DNA of 64,000 bases from JABDBL01 sp963845445. GTDB lineage: Bacteria; Cyanobacteriota; Vampirovibrionia; Obscuribacterales; Obscuribacteraceae. This document shows positions 7,262 to 15,189 of this stretch, piece by piece (positions within the stretch are counted from its first letter, which is position 1; each line of letters starts with the position of its first letter). The stretch spans positions 868,001 through 932,000 of the forward strand of contig CAWJSE010000002.1 in the NCBI GenBank assembly GCA_963845445.1. The letters are read 5' to 3'. The position numbers and the translations under genes are program-made. Below the pieces are notes generated by a model. That model saw nothing but the letters and a program-made list of their open reading frames with translations, had not been told where the DNA came from and searched no databases.

Positions 7262-9691
7262 TTATCTTGGCTTTTGCTTGCCCTGCCCTTTTCTAATTTG
7301 AGAACTCAGGATATGCCTCTGTTGTAAAATCTCAAGTGCGTTTGTTAGCCTGTCTATCGATGAGTTTTTGAAACGGTTTAATGCATGTAATCGGCTTTGC
7401 CTTATAAACGAAGCACCATTGTCATCATGCTCCAGATTTTCGAGCAAATGTTCTCCAATCCATTTAGCATCTGCAAAACCGGATTGTTGGTCCAGTATGC
7501 CAAATGCAGACTGGGCATGAGCTATTAGGCTATGTGCAAGAGTAATAATTGGACTGATTGTTTCTTCAGATATTGTGAGAGAACTTATTAGCTGGCGGTT
7601 ATCAATGTTTTTTACTACTTCAATCAAGCCTGCTATGCGAAGGATGGCGCCAGGTAATTTGCCAGTCCAATCTCGCATTAGTTCGAATTTCCCTCCGTCG
7701 CGTTGATCATATTCAAGTTGTTGCGAAAAGTCGTACCATATTTCCTCTGCATCTTTACTCAGCTCGATTGGATAGTTAATCTCAACACAATTCTCAACTT
7801 TTGCAGGAAGATCCAATAATTGCTTAACGACTCTAAAGTAGCGATCAGTTACCTGCCTTGATATTTCCCTTGTCTCACGGACATTTCTATAGCCGATGTT
7901 AGACTTAGGCAATGCGTATAGAAAGCGAGCCATTAGCCCTTTTCCTCGCAAGGTTTTCTTGCCACCATAAGAGATACCACTAAGAACTTCAGGCTGAACA
8001 CAAAGCCCAAAGCTTACTGCAATATTGGATAAATCACTAACTCTGCTCTGTCTGCGTACTCTGGTGGTGCCAGCGGCATGACCCTGCAAAAAGACATCCA
8101 AATTTGCTCGACCTTCATTATAGATACCAGTCATAATATCGAAAATTGCTCCTTCGTCCGAAATTACCGAGGCTCTGCCGCCATTTTCAGCAAGCAAAAC
8201 CTGGAGAGCTTCTGGGGTTGTATCAGTAACAAATATCTTGGGAGGCACCGGCACCTCTACTTGTGTTTCCCTGATATCAACTATCTCCTTTAAGAGCTCA
8301 TCTTTCATCATAAAATCCGACTCTTTAGATGCGGCCTTTTTCTGAATGGTCTCAATACGTTTAGAATTTATTATATTTTCAGCTTCAGTTTTATTTATAT
8401 GCGGTTCAAGATCTCTAGCTTGCTGAGTTTCCCACTCCACAATTGGAGCGCGCAAATGATCCAAGACTGCCGTTTTTCTTGATGCTGGTGGCAACGCTGT
8501 TAATGTCCAGAGCGAAAGAGGTTCTTTATAGGTTTTATTTACTACGACCTCAAACCTCTTCTGAAGACAGCTTGCCATGACTGCTAACGAAACCATCACT
8601 GCCATATCTGGAGGAGTTTGTGTGCTTGCGGCAACAGCATCAATATAGTCTTTAATTACTGGCGGCAGAAACTCGCTACTTATTTCAGGCAACTTGCTAT
8701 TTTCAAATTCAATGGGAGGCTCCCAGTTAGCTGGATTCGCATAGTCAATTGAAGATTCTAAAGGCGTTCCATAGCCTTGCTCAGCAAGAGACTTTGCTGC
8801 ATCAGTAAAGTCGCCGTTATGGTTTAGGATGGCATAAGCGGCAAACTTCGAGTATGCGCACTCATTTTCAAATGGAGAAGCATTGCTGCTAAAAACATAC
8901 AATAGAGCAGAGTTTTGAAAATTGGTAGTGGCAGAGATTCCGCCGTCGGTCTTGCCAGGTCGCCGCCATTGAATGCTGCTGCCCACCTCACGAACAACTG
9001 ACCAACCGGCAGATAACAATATTTGCTCCCAAGAAGTTTTTGCATTGTAGTCGTCGCCTGGGCGATTGTTGTTTCCTTTTACTTTGCCGCTGATTGTTTG
9101 CTTTGCCTTGAGCACTTCATTAAATTGACGCGCACAGCTAAGCAATAAGCCTCGCTCTTCGGGTGTGATTGTCGGTATAGAATTAAAGCTGCCAGAAAAG
9201 ATCTCATATTCCTTATTAAGAGGATGGCACTCTTTTGGTGAGCCAACGGTTAAAGCATAGCCACCTTGTCCGCGGGTTTCGATCAAGGTTTCGGTTTTCC
9301 CATCTTCATTTAATTGCTGCGCCAACTTTTGATTACCTTCAATGGAATCACATTTGTAATAAACATGAAATCCATCTGATGGAGTGTTAATTATCAATGT
9401 CCTACCAAGAATAGCTTCACCGCGAGCTTGAGCAACTACTTCATACCAATTAGGAAAAACATTGGGATCATCAAAATCTATAATTTCAAGTCCGCCGCTC
9501 ACTGTCCCGCAAATTACGGCTATGCCATAGTTATGACCATTGCCGAACCAGTTATCTAATTCGGAGGCAACTGGGAGACGGCTCTGGTATTCCTTCCAAG
9601 TTGAAATAGCCGGGGACTTCGATCCATCCGATTTAATAGGGATAATGGAAAGGCCATTTGTCATTAACTGCCGAGCACAATTGTTAAGCAT
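7262..9691 (-). CDS. Primase-polymerase / DUF3987 helicase-like replication protein
   Basis: The 809-residue protein has an N-terminal bifunctional primase-polymerase domain (about residues 5-190). It opens N-G-L-S-I-I-P-I-K-S-D-G-S-K, then N-Y-G-I-A-V-I-C-G and E-I-I-D-F-D-D-P, the acidic metal-binding motif, then a late L-I-E-T-R-G-Q-G-G-Y. A DUF3987 ATPase-like domain follows from about residue 335 to 800. Its P-loop position reads LPPASRKTAVL, which departs from the usual GxGKS/T, and its Walker B-like strand is ISDEGAIFD. Such fusions start replication of plasmids, satellites and integrative elements. The excisionase-like gene ends 18 nt upstream, suggesting one operon. The origin would be the repeats beyond its stop. 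Confidence 0.8.
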   Translation of the reverse strand: MLNNCARQLMTNGLSIIPIKSDGSKSPAISTWKEYQSRLPVASELDNWFGNGHNYGIAVICGTVSGGLEIIDFDDPNVFPNWYEVVAQARGEAILGRTLIINTPSDGFHVYYKCDSIEGNQKLAQQLNEDGKTETLIETRGQGGYALTVGSPKECHPLNKEYEIFSGSFNSIPTITPEERGLLLSCARQFNEVLKAKQTISGKVKGNNNRPGDDYNAKTSWEQILLSAGWSVVREVGSSIQWRRPGKTDGGISATTNFQNSALLYVFSSNASPFENECAYSKFAAYAILNHNGDFTDAAKSLAEQGYGTPLESSIDYANPANWEPPIEFENSKLPEISSEFLPPVIKDYIDAVAASTQTPPDMAVMVSLAVMASCLQKRFEVVVNKTYKEPLSLWTLTALPPASRKTAVLDHLRAPIVEWETQQARDLEPHINKTEAENIINSKRIETIQKKAASKESDFMMKDELLKEIVDIRETQVEVPVPPKIFVTDTTPEALQVLLAENGGRASVISDEGAIFDIMTGIYNEGRANLDVFLQGHAAGTTRVRRQSRVSDLSNIAVSFGLCVQPEVLSGISYGGKKTLRGKGLMARFLYALPKSNIGYRNVRETREISRQVTDRYFRVVKQLLDLPAKVENCVEINYPIELSKDAEEIWYDFSQQLEYDQRDGGKFELMRDWTGKLPGAILRIAGLIEVVKNIDNRQLISSLTISEETISPIITLAHSLIAHAQSAFGILDQQSGFADAKWIGEHLLENLEHDDNGASFIRQSRLHALNRFKNSSIDRLTNALEILQQRHILSSQIRKGQGKQKPR

Positions 9692-9709
9692 TTTTTTAGC
9701 CCCTCATCT

Positions 9710-9925
9710 CTATGAATATTCAATTTTTCCGTGAACATTCTGATTTATGAATTTTTCAATATCACTTTGTCGGTACCGCACCAAACGACCAACTTTTATA
9801 TAGGGAAGGTCATAGCGTTTTGTGGTTCGCCACACGCCTAAGGTGTTTTTATTTTTTAGACCGAGCCGCTTGCTCGCTTCTTCAGAAGTAAGCAAATCAT
9901 CTTTAGCAAATGCATTTGGTAACAT
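9710..9925 (-). CDS. Excisionase-like helix-turn-helix protein
   Basis: The 71-residue protein is a MerR/excisionase-type winged HTH. It has L-L-T-S-E-E-A-S-K-R-L-G-L (helix 1 and turn), a W-R-T-T-K-R helix, and I-K-V-G-R-L-V-R-Y-R-Q-S-D-I-E-K-F-I, the wing and closing helix found in Xis/AlpA-like proteins. Such proteins bend DNA at attachment sites to favour excision or regulate element genes. It sits directly upstream of the primase gene and is read the same way as the distant integrase. It could instead be only a transcription regulator of the replication operon. Confidence 0.7.
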   Translation of the reverse strand: MLPNAFAKDDLLTSEEASKRLGLKNKNTLGVWRTTKRYDLPYIKVGRLVRYRQSDIEKFINQNVHGKIEYS

Positions 9926-10060
9926 ATATTTTTCCGCTTAAGTTTAAGACCCTGATATAGCTTCATATTTTTGAAGCCATTTAAGCTTAGACGTAACGGA
10001 TAAAAAGAAAATTCCCCTCTGCTAGCAAAGGGGGTATTTTTGCCTTGGGAATTGGTAATT

Positions 10061-10771
10061 TTAATTGCCCGACCGCCTGCCAGGTTTTTTGTTTTCCAGC
10101 GGCATGGCTGGGTCAATCCAAGCCTTGATTGTTTTAATAGCAAAATGAGATTTTTTGCTTTTACCTTCTGGAATATTAAATTCTTTCGGTAATTTATCCT
10201 GAACGTATTTGGCCACCGCGTCTTTTGTTAGCTTGGGTTCTTTCTTCCATTTTTCTGCTGCAAATTTAACTGCGGCTTCCTTGAACTCTTCATGATAAAT
10301 TGTATTCTTTTTGTAAGCATTAACTCTTGCTGTTTCTTTTTTTGCAAGAACAAGTACTTCCACAATATTAGATGCTAGTTTTCTTGGGTCGTCAGAGTTA
10401 TCTTGTACTTGCTGAATAATTGATGAAGTCAATACTTTATAGATCGAGTCTTTGAGCTGCAATTCCTGTTGCTCTATCTCATATGCCCACCACGGTAAAG
10501 CCGTAAGAAGTTGATTCGACAAATACCAAAATGAGGTCGCCCCTAGATAGTTTTCGACTGAATCTCTCATATAAGCATATACAGCCAAGGCTTCCCCTAG
10601 CGTCAAAACGTCAATAAGGTGCCCAGGTTTTTTATGACTTTTGAACCGAGCAATTAATCTCTCGATAAAAATGTTGTTATCACCGTCTGGTTCAAACCAC
10701 AGTCCCGAGCCGCCTTTTCTAAGATAGCGGCTTGGAAGAGAAAACTCTTGCTGTTTACCATTCATCTTCAT
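10061..10771 (-). CDS. Element protein of unknown function
   Basis: I do not recognise this 236-residue, charged, soluble protein. It is predicted largely helical. The middle (about residues 60-130) is hydrophobic with Trp/Tyr-rich A-Y-M-R-D-S-V-E-N-Y and L-P-W-W-A-Y-E-I. The C-terminal 100 residues are Lys-rich and include W-K-K-E-P-K-L-T-K-D-A-V-A-K-Y-V, resembling a small DNA-binding helical domain. It is the first gene of the leftward operon that continues with the HTH protein and the primase, so a role in replication control or partition is plausible but not shown. Confidence 0.5.
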   Translation of the reverse strand: MKMNGKQQEFSLPSRYLRKGGSGLWFEPDGDNNIFIERLIARFKSHKKPGHLIDVLTLGEALAVYAYMRDSVENYLGATSFWYLSNQLLTALPWWAYEIEQQELQLKDSIYKVLTSSIIQQVQDNSDDPRKLASNIVEVLVLAKKETARVNAYKKNTIYHEEFKEAAVKFAAEKWKKEPKLTKDAVAKYVQDKLPKEFNIPEGKSKKSHFAIKTIKAWIDPAMPLENKKPGRRSGN

Positions 10772-10982
10772 AATACCTATTGGTATTTCTCAATTATGTT
10801 CTAGACCATGCTTAGCTTAAGCTTCTTCTATACCTTACCTCTCATATAATTAATTTACCTTATGGACTGAACTCCGGTTAGCATTTCCAGCCAATAAAAA
10901 ACAAGCAGACCAAAACACCACTGGCAGGTGAAAGGCGGACCAGGCCGTCGGGCAAAGTGTTTCTAATTGCCACTGGAACTTA

Positions 10983-11041
10983 AAACGGTATCGTTTGCAG
11001 AAGTTATCAATTAATGATAGAATATGTAAACGATAGCGTTA
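10983..11041. promoter_or_regulatory. Paired inverted repeats upstream of abiEi (putative AbiEi operator)
   Basis: AAACG-GTAT-CGTTT at 10983-10996 and AAACG-ATAG-CGTT at 11028-11040 are matching palindromes 45 bp apart. A further TATCA-ATTAA-TGATA palindrome at 11005-11019 lies between them. Characterised AbiEi antitoxins repress their own operon by binding two inverted repeats in the promoter, so these are good candidates. The start codon follows at 11075. Confidence 0.55.
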
Positions 11042-11074
11042 ACAAAGATTATCATAATACGATAAGTTCTGAGA

Positions 11075-11878
11075 ATGATTAAACAACACAAGTCCTCCAT
11101 TAACCAATTCGTTGATGAGCTCCAGTCAAGAGGCCGTTATACATTTACACGTCGGGAAATTACAAAGAAACTAGATAAAAGTGAAGGAGCGCTGACGTTA
11201 GCATTAAATCGACTACAAAAAACCGGACGCATTATCTCTCCTAAGCGCGGCTTTTACGTTATTGTTTCATTGGAATATAAATTTAGTGAGGGACCGCCAC
11301 CACTTTGGTATCTTCAGGATTTGAGCCGCTATCTTGGTTGTTCCTATTATCTCGGTCTTCTCAGCGCAGCGGAAATTTATGGAGCTGCACACCAGAGTCC
11401 ACAGGAATTGCAAGTAGTAACAGACGTATGGGAGCGCCCAATTAAGCTAAAACGCTCCAGAATCAAATTCTTTCATAAGTGGAATTTGGAAGAAACACCA
11501 ATACTTGAACATAAAGTAAGTACGGGAACTATAAGAGTTTCGACACCTGAAGCCACGGCAATAGACTTAGTAAGATATTGGAAAGATGTTGGATCTTTAA
11601 ATAATGTAGCAACTATATTATTAGAATTGGCTCCCGCTATGCATAAATTACGCCTTACAGCCGCAGCAAAAAAACATATCGAATTATCAGTAATACAGCG
11701 CTTAGGGTATCTTCTTGATTTAGTAGGACAAAATGAATTATCTGAAGGATTAGTTCGCTTAGTAAAAGAAAGAGAGGCGCGCTTGGTTAAGCTTAGACCT
11801 GATCTGGATACTAAAGATGCAAAAATAAATTCACGCTGGTCACTCTATATCAATGAGGAGGTCGAACCAGATTTATGA
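11075..11878 (+). CDS. abiEi: AbiEi-type antitoxin / transcription regulator (first AbiE locus)
   Basis: The 267-residue protein has an N-terminal winged helix (residues 1-65: F-T-R-R-E-I-T-K-K-L, then A-L-N-R-L-Q-K-T-G-R-I). Next is the R-G-F-Y-V-I wing and a C-terminal antitoxin domain with Y-Y-L-G-L-L-S-A-A-E-I-Y-G and S-T-P-E-A-T-A-I-D-L-V. This is the standard AbiEi (COG5340) architecture. AbiEi is the antitoxin of a type IV toxin-antitoxin system that represses its own promoter and counters AbiEii without direct binding. The abiEii start overlaps its stop (ATGA), indicating translational coupling. It is only distantly similar to the second AbiEi at 18.1 kb. Confidence 0.85.
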   Translation: MIKQHKSSINQFVDELQSRGRYTFTRREITKKLDKSEGALTLALNRLQKTGRIISPKRGFYVIVSLEYKFSEGPPPLWYLQDLSRYLGCSYYLGLLSAAEIYGAAHQSPQELQVVTDVWERPIKLKRSRIKFFHKWNLEETPILEHKVSTGTIRVSTPEATAIDLVRYWKDVGSLNNVATILLELAPAMHKLRLTAAAKKHIELSVIQRLGYLLDLVGQNELSEGLVRLVKEREARLVKLRPDLDTKDAKINSRWSLYINEEVEPDL

Positions 11879-12660
11879 TACCGCAAGCTGCAATCACTGG
11901 CTGGAGAGAGCACGCTCCCTGGGGATTAGACGCACAAGTCGAACAAGACTTGGTAATATCACGAGCCTTAGTTGAACTTTTCTCAGATGATCTTATTTCT
12001 TCTAGAGTTGCCTTTCGTGGTGGCACCGCATTGCACAAGCTATTTTTATTACAGGAGCGCTATTCTGAAGATATTGATCTTGTGTTGTGTTCGCCAGGAG
12101 CATTTGGAGAAATTATGGGGCGCATTAGAGCTAAATTAACACCATGGCTGGGTAAGCCACAGTACAAACAAACAGAAGATCGAATCACATTCTACTTTAA
12201 GTACACTTCTGAGTTACCGCCAGTGATACCAATGAAACTTAAAGTTGAAATAAATATGCGTGAACACTTCTCAGTATTTGACTATGAAATGAAACAATTT
12301 GGTATTGATTCAATTTGGTTCTCTGGACAAGCTTCTGTTAAAACTTTTTCTCTGGAAGAATTGCTTGCTACTAAGCTAAGAGCACTCTATCAGCGTAAGA
12401 AAGGACGCGACCTATTTGATCAATGGACCGCCCATTCTAAAATAGCAGTGGATTGCCAAAAGGTAATCGAAGCGTTCAAAACTTATATGGAGAAAATGGG
12501 TTTATCGGTTTCACGCGCTCAATTTGAACGAAATTTGGCTTTAAAATTGAAAGATCCTATGTTCAGCCGAGATATTCAACCACTTATTATTCAACCCGAT
12601 CTTTATGATGCAGAAGTTGCAGCTGAGTTAGTAAATAAAAGATTGCTTTCTTTGCTATAA
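11875..12660 (+). CDS. abiEii: AbiEii nucleotidyltransferase toxin (first AbiE locus)
   Basis: The 261-residue protein is a DUF1814/AbiEii nucleotidyltransferase. It has F-R-G-G-T-A-L-H-K-L (motif I, GG-T), then Y-S-E-D-I-D-L-V-L (D-x-D metal ligands, motif II). Later are K-V-E-I-N-M-R-E and S-L-E-E-L-L-A-T-K-L-R-A-L-Y-Q-R-K-K-G-R-D-L-F-D, the conserved motif III/IV region. AbiEii-type toxins transfer nucleotides (GTP for AbiEii; related MenT toxins modify tRNA) and arrest growth, giving phage abortive infection and element maintenance. All key residues appear intact, so it is probably active. It starts within the stop of abiEi. Confidence 0.87.
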   Translation: MIPQAAITGWREHAPWGLDAQVEQDLVISRALVELFSDDLISSRVAFRGGTALHKLFLLQERYSEDIDLVLCSPGAFGEIMGRIRAKLTPWLGKPQYKQTEDRITFYFKYTSELPPVIPMKLKVEINMREHFSVFDYEMKQFGIDSIWFSGQASVKTFSLEELLATKLRALYQRKKGRDLFDQWTAHSKIAVDCQKVIEAFKTYMEKMGLSVSRAQFERNLALKLKDPMFSRDIQPLIIQPDLYDAEVAAELVNKRLLSLL

Positions 12661-12712
12661 TTCTTTCCACTATGATTTAACATCTGAGTCAAAAGACATA
12701 GGAAACTTGTAT

Positions 12713-12928
12713 ATGCAGCACATTAAAAAAGCATCCAGCAAAAAGGCTAAAGATGCTACTACTAAAATTTCGATTAAGAAAACTGTCTCTCGACACAAGA
12801 CGCCATGGGAAATTGCATCCAAACTTATGGCCAAAGTGCCCGAAGAAGCTTGGGATAATGTTCCTGTTGATTTATCCATAAATGTAGATCATTATTTGTA
12901 TAAGACACCTAAACTAAACCAACCGTAG
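12713..12928 (+). CDS. Small basic protein of unknown function
   Basis: This 71-residue protein has an AGGAAA ribosome site before ATG 12713. The N-terminal half is Lys-rich (K-K-A-S-S-K-K-A-K-D, K-K-T-V-S-R-H-K). The second half reads M-A-K-V-P-E-E-A-W-D-N-V-P-V-D-L and ends with D-H-Y-L-Y-K-T-P-K. That PxEEW...VPxDL...HYLY pattern is typical of small conserved bacterial proteins often found beside toxin genes, with no assigned function. It is 50 nt downstream of abiEii and may be part of that operon. Confidence 0.5.
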   Translation: MQHIKKASSKKAKDATTKISIKKTVSRHKTPWEIASKLMAKVPEEAWDNVPVDLSINVDHYLYKTPKLNQP

Positions 12929-13106
12929 AAATGCTAACCTGAAGACTGCTTCTTTAAAAATAAGACACACGGTATTTCAGTTTGTGACTGAGTCAGTGCT
13001 ATGTTATATTTTTCTAGGAAATGAATCAGTTGGTTGCCTTTGCTCGGGCATACAGTTATTATATAAACAGCGCCTAAAAGAAAAAGTATTTCATTCGGTT
13101 ACAACA

Positions 13107-13169
13107 ATGACAATAATGTGTTTGATAACGAAACGATTTAGCAGCCCAGGACTATTAGTTCTGGGGTAG
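13107..13169 (+). CDS. Possible 20-residue leader peptide of the attenuator
   Basis: ATG at 13107 opens a short frame stopping at TAG 13167. Its last codons form the first stem of the attenuator (13145-13166), as in leader-peptide attenuation. No clear ribosome site is present and the peptide has a single Phe, so control by phenylalanyl-tRNA supply is not evident; Leu/Val/Gly codons sit in the stem instead. It may be fortuitous. Confidence 0.25.
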   Translation: MTIMCLITKRFSSPGLLVLG

Positions 13170-13246
13170 AGATCATTATTAGCGCACTAAATCCGTGTTT
13201 CTAGATTAATGGTTACCCTCAGAAGTTATGGTTCTGGGGGTTTTTT
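13145..13246 (+). promoter_or_regulatory. Transcription attenuator upstream of the PheRS-like gene
   Basis: Three competing pairings can be drawn. Stem 1 is CCCAG (13145) with CTGGG (13161). The antiterminator is TTCTGGGG (13159-13166) with CCTCAGAA (13217-13224). The terminator is ACCCTCAGAA (13215-13224) with TTCTGGGGGT (13232-13241), followed by six T. Stem 1 would free the terminator; loss of stem 1 would favour the antiterminator. No T-box consensus is visible in the leader. The coding start is 40 nt beyond the T-run. Confidence 0.65.
13215..13246 (+). terminator. Rho-independent terminator (attenuator arm)
   Basis: A ten-base-pair stem (one G-U pair) with a seven-base loop is followed by TTTTTT. 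It lies between the abiE operon and the ligase gene and would also stop read-through from upstream. Confidence 0.75.
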
Positions 13247-13286
13247 ATATTCAGATTTAAATATAACCAAAAATTTAGGAGCACCT

Positions 13287-14399
13287 ATGAAATATTCTAA
13301 ACTAACGCCGGACGCGCTGGAGCGCGCCCTTAATTTACGCGATCTAGCTGATCCAACGCAAGGTACTCACGCCATGCAACAAATTATAGAAGTTATTCAC
13401 GAAGCTCTTGCCGAACACTGGCAATGCAAGCGACTGCTGTATCGCGCCAATCCTATTGTATCTATTCAGGATAATTACGATAGATTAGGCTATCCTGCAG
13501 ATGGAGCAGCGAGAGATGCACGGTATACACGATATGTCACCACTACCATGATGCTTCGTTCACACGCATCAGCAATGATACCAGGATTGCTTCGAACTCT
13601 TGCTATCGATCCTCCTGATGATGTACTACTTATCTGTCCTGGACTTGTATATCGCAGAGACACTATAGATAGGCTTCATTCTGGGGAACCACATCACTTA
13701 GATCTCTGGAGAGTAACAAATCGCAAAATTGTAACGGAGGATCTGGTTAATATGATTTCCACCGTTGTGAAAGCATCCTTGCCTGGATATGAGCATAGAA
13801 CTATAGCCGCAAAACATCCATATACTACTGACGGACTACAAATTGACGTATACGATGGCAACCAATGGATTGAAATTGGAGAGTGTGGGCTAGCCTCATC
13901 CTATGTTCTTCATTCTGCGGGTCTAAAAAACGCTACTGGCTTAGCTATGGGATTAGGGCTTGACCGAATTCTTATGATTCGCAAAGGCATTAACGACATA
14001 AGATTGCTTAGGTCACAAGATCCGCGAGTTTATCAGCAAATGCTGGATTTAAATCGATATACAGCAGTGTCAAATCAACCAGCAATTAACCGAGATTTAT
14101 CGGTTGCAATAGAAGATGATATGACAGCAGAGGAACTGGGTGATCAAGTTCGCCAAGCCATCCCAGACCACTCGATCAAATTGGAAAGCATAGAGATTCT
14201 ATCTGAAACACCCTACGACCAACTGCCTCCTGTAGCGCATGCCCGCATGGGTATGCAGAAAGGTCAAAAAAATGTGCTGCTGCGTCTGGTAATTCGCGAT
14301 CCTATAACCACATTGACCAATACGGAGGCCAATCACATCCGCAACCTCGTCTATAGAACATTACACAAAGGCGAGCGAATGGAGTGGTCTGAATCCTAA
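13287..14399 (+). CDS. Single-chain phenylalanyl-tRNA synthetase-like ligase with FDX-ACB domain
   Basis: The start is 13287, behind AGGAG; an earlier ATG at 13209 lies in the terminator stem. The 370-residue protein has a class II synthetase core of PheRS-alpha type. Motif 2 is V-Y-R-R-D-T-I-D-R-L-H-S and motif 3 is G-L-A-M-G-L-G-L-D-R-I-L-M-I. A C-terminal anticodon-binding FDX-ACB domain follows (about residues 275-370: R-D-L-S-V-A-I-E-D ... L-R-L-V-I-R-D-P-I-T-T-L-T). This arrangement matches mitochondrial-type monomeric PheRS, not the bacterial alpha2beta2 enzyme. The residues after motif 2 read P-H-H-L-D-L-W-R where PheRS usually has F-H-Q-x-E-G, so the substrate pocket may differ. A paralogue on a mobile element could give resistance to a PheRS inhibitor or make an aminoacyl product other than Phe-tRNA. 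Confidence 0.75.
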   Translation: MKYSKLTPDALERALNLRDLADPTQGTHAMQQIIEVIHEALAEHWQCKRLLYRANPIVSIQDNYDRLGYPADGAARDARYTRYVTTTMMLRSHASAMIPGLLRTLAIDPPDDVLLICPGLVYRRDTIDRLHSGEPHHLDLWRVTNRKIVTEDLVNMISTVVKASLPGYEHRTIAAKHPYTTDGLQIDVYDGNQWIEIGECGLASSYVLHSAGLKNATGLAMGLGLDRILMIRKGINDIRLLRSQDPRVYQQMLDLNRYTAVSNQPAINRDLSVAIEDDMTAEELGDQVRQAIPDHSIKLESIEILSETPYDQLPPVAHARMGMQKGQKNVLLRLVIRDPITTLTNTEANHIRNLVYRTLHKGERMEWSES

Positions 14400-14418
14400 A
14401 TCGAAACTGCAGCAGTTA

Positions 14419-14793
14419 TTACGTAATTTCAATCTCAACAAGATCACCGTCGTTGAGATTAAAAGCGTCGCGCAATTTAATTGCAGCAGCAATTTCAATA
14501 ATCGTTTTGAGATGATGACCGTATCCCTGTTCGTTTGCATCTGTTCGTAATATGAAAGCTGGCTGACCAAAAATGTTACAAGGAACAATATTGACAGAGA
14601 CATTGCCTCCGTATTCTTCTTTCTCTAATCTAAGTGGGTTCGCGGGCAACTCATAAGGTTGATTCAAACTTACGTTCAAAGTGCCAGGAAATAATTTTGT
14701 TCCTGTTTTTTGATGATACTGGTTTTGGAGCTTGTCCATCCAATATGAGAAATTACCAATGCCACTGGTAACTTTACCTTTAAGAAGTCTCAA
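14419..14793 (-). CDS. CTP-dependent riboflavin kinase-like protein (DUF120/RibK)
   Basis: The 124-residue protein fits the DUF120 family, which in archaea is RibK, making FMN from riboflavin with CTP. The signature order is L-K-G-K-V-T-S-G-I-G-N-F-S-Y-W-M at the N-terminus, then F-P-G-T-L-N-V-S-L-N, then an R-T-D-A-N segment with a following H, and a final I-K-L-R-D-A-F-N-L-N-D-G-D-L-V-E-I. The length is that of a free-standing RibK without the usual archaeal N-terminal HTH. It is convergent with the PheRS-like gene, with 19 nt between stops, and starts in the gap before the chimeric ORF. Bacteria normally use RibF, so a DUF120 enzyme here points to transfer or a modified role. Activity is inferred. 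Confidence 0.7.
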   Translation of the reverse strand: MRLLKGKVTSGIGNFSYWMDKLQNQYHQKTGTKLFPGTLNVSLNQPYELPANPLRLEKEEYGGNVSVNIVPCNIFGQPAFILRTDANEQGYGHHLKTIIEIAAAIKLRDAFNLNDGDLVEIEIT

Positions 14794-14851
14794 TTTAGTC
14801 CCCTTATGATCTAGATTTAGTCTTAAAAAAACTACTGTTTGTGCGCCCCCA

Positions 14852-14977
14852 TTATCTCTTTTTTAAAGGCACAATCTTTTTCCTTTCTTTTCTAGCCTCA
14901 TTAAACCAGGCTTTGTGTACCAATTGTTTAGCAGCCAACACTGCCTTATTGCTTGTTCTAGCATAAACCGCAAGTGT
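14852..14977 (-). repeat. Direct repeat of the integrase 3' end, left copy
   Basis: 126 bp matching 19755-19880 in the same orientation with only a few mismatches. The pair flanks a 4.8-kb module holding the divergent gene pair and the second AbiE locus. Confidence 0.85.
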
Positions 14978-15154
14978 GATAATCGCAATCGTTTCTTTCT
15001 GCCACTCTGGAACGTTAGCCATTGAATCATGTTTAGCCGTATGCAAATCATCTTCAGTAACCAGAATTATTTCGTTCGGCTGTCGGTTAAAATATACAGT
15101 AATGCCATCGGAAGTAAACTCTAACGCATCTATAATCTCGCCAAGAGCAATCAT
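14852..15154 (-). pseudogene. Chimeric ORF: UPF0158-like N-terminus joined to integrase C-terminus
   Basis: The first 56 or so residues (L-G-E-I-I-D-A-L-E-F, then D-D-L, then V-P-E-W-Q-K-E-T-I) resemble UPF0158 proteins (PF03682), which continue with an I-A-R-E-I helix. Here the frame switches at about 14977 into T-L-A-V-Y-A-R-T-S-N-K and the exact C-terminus of the integrase at 19755-20984, including its active-site Tyr. The fused part is 126 nt, with a few mismatches to the integrase end. The integrase half cannot be catalytic alone. The gene is best read as a scar of recombination between element modules; whether the UPF0158 part is still made is unknown. Confidence 0.65.
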
Positions 15155-15189
15155 GATTTAATAACTTGTCTCTGTGTTTTAATCAGTCC

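Noticed and set aside
9856..10143. 95-residue minus-strand ORF between the HTH gene and the 236-residue element protein
   Set aside because: It overlaps both genes in another frame and its residues are the out-of-frame reading of real genes; no ribosome site.
13141..13200. T-box riboswitch before the ligase gene
   Set aside because: The conserved T-box antiterminator sequence and specifier loop features are not visible; the structure is better described as a generic attenuator.
13209..13286. Upstream ATG extension of the PheRS-like gene
   Set aside because: The extension begins inside the terminator stem and has no ribosome site; ATG 13287 has AGGAG and fits the family start.
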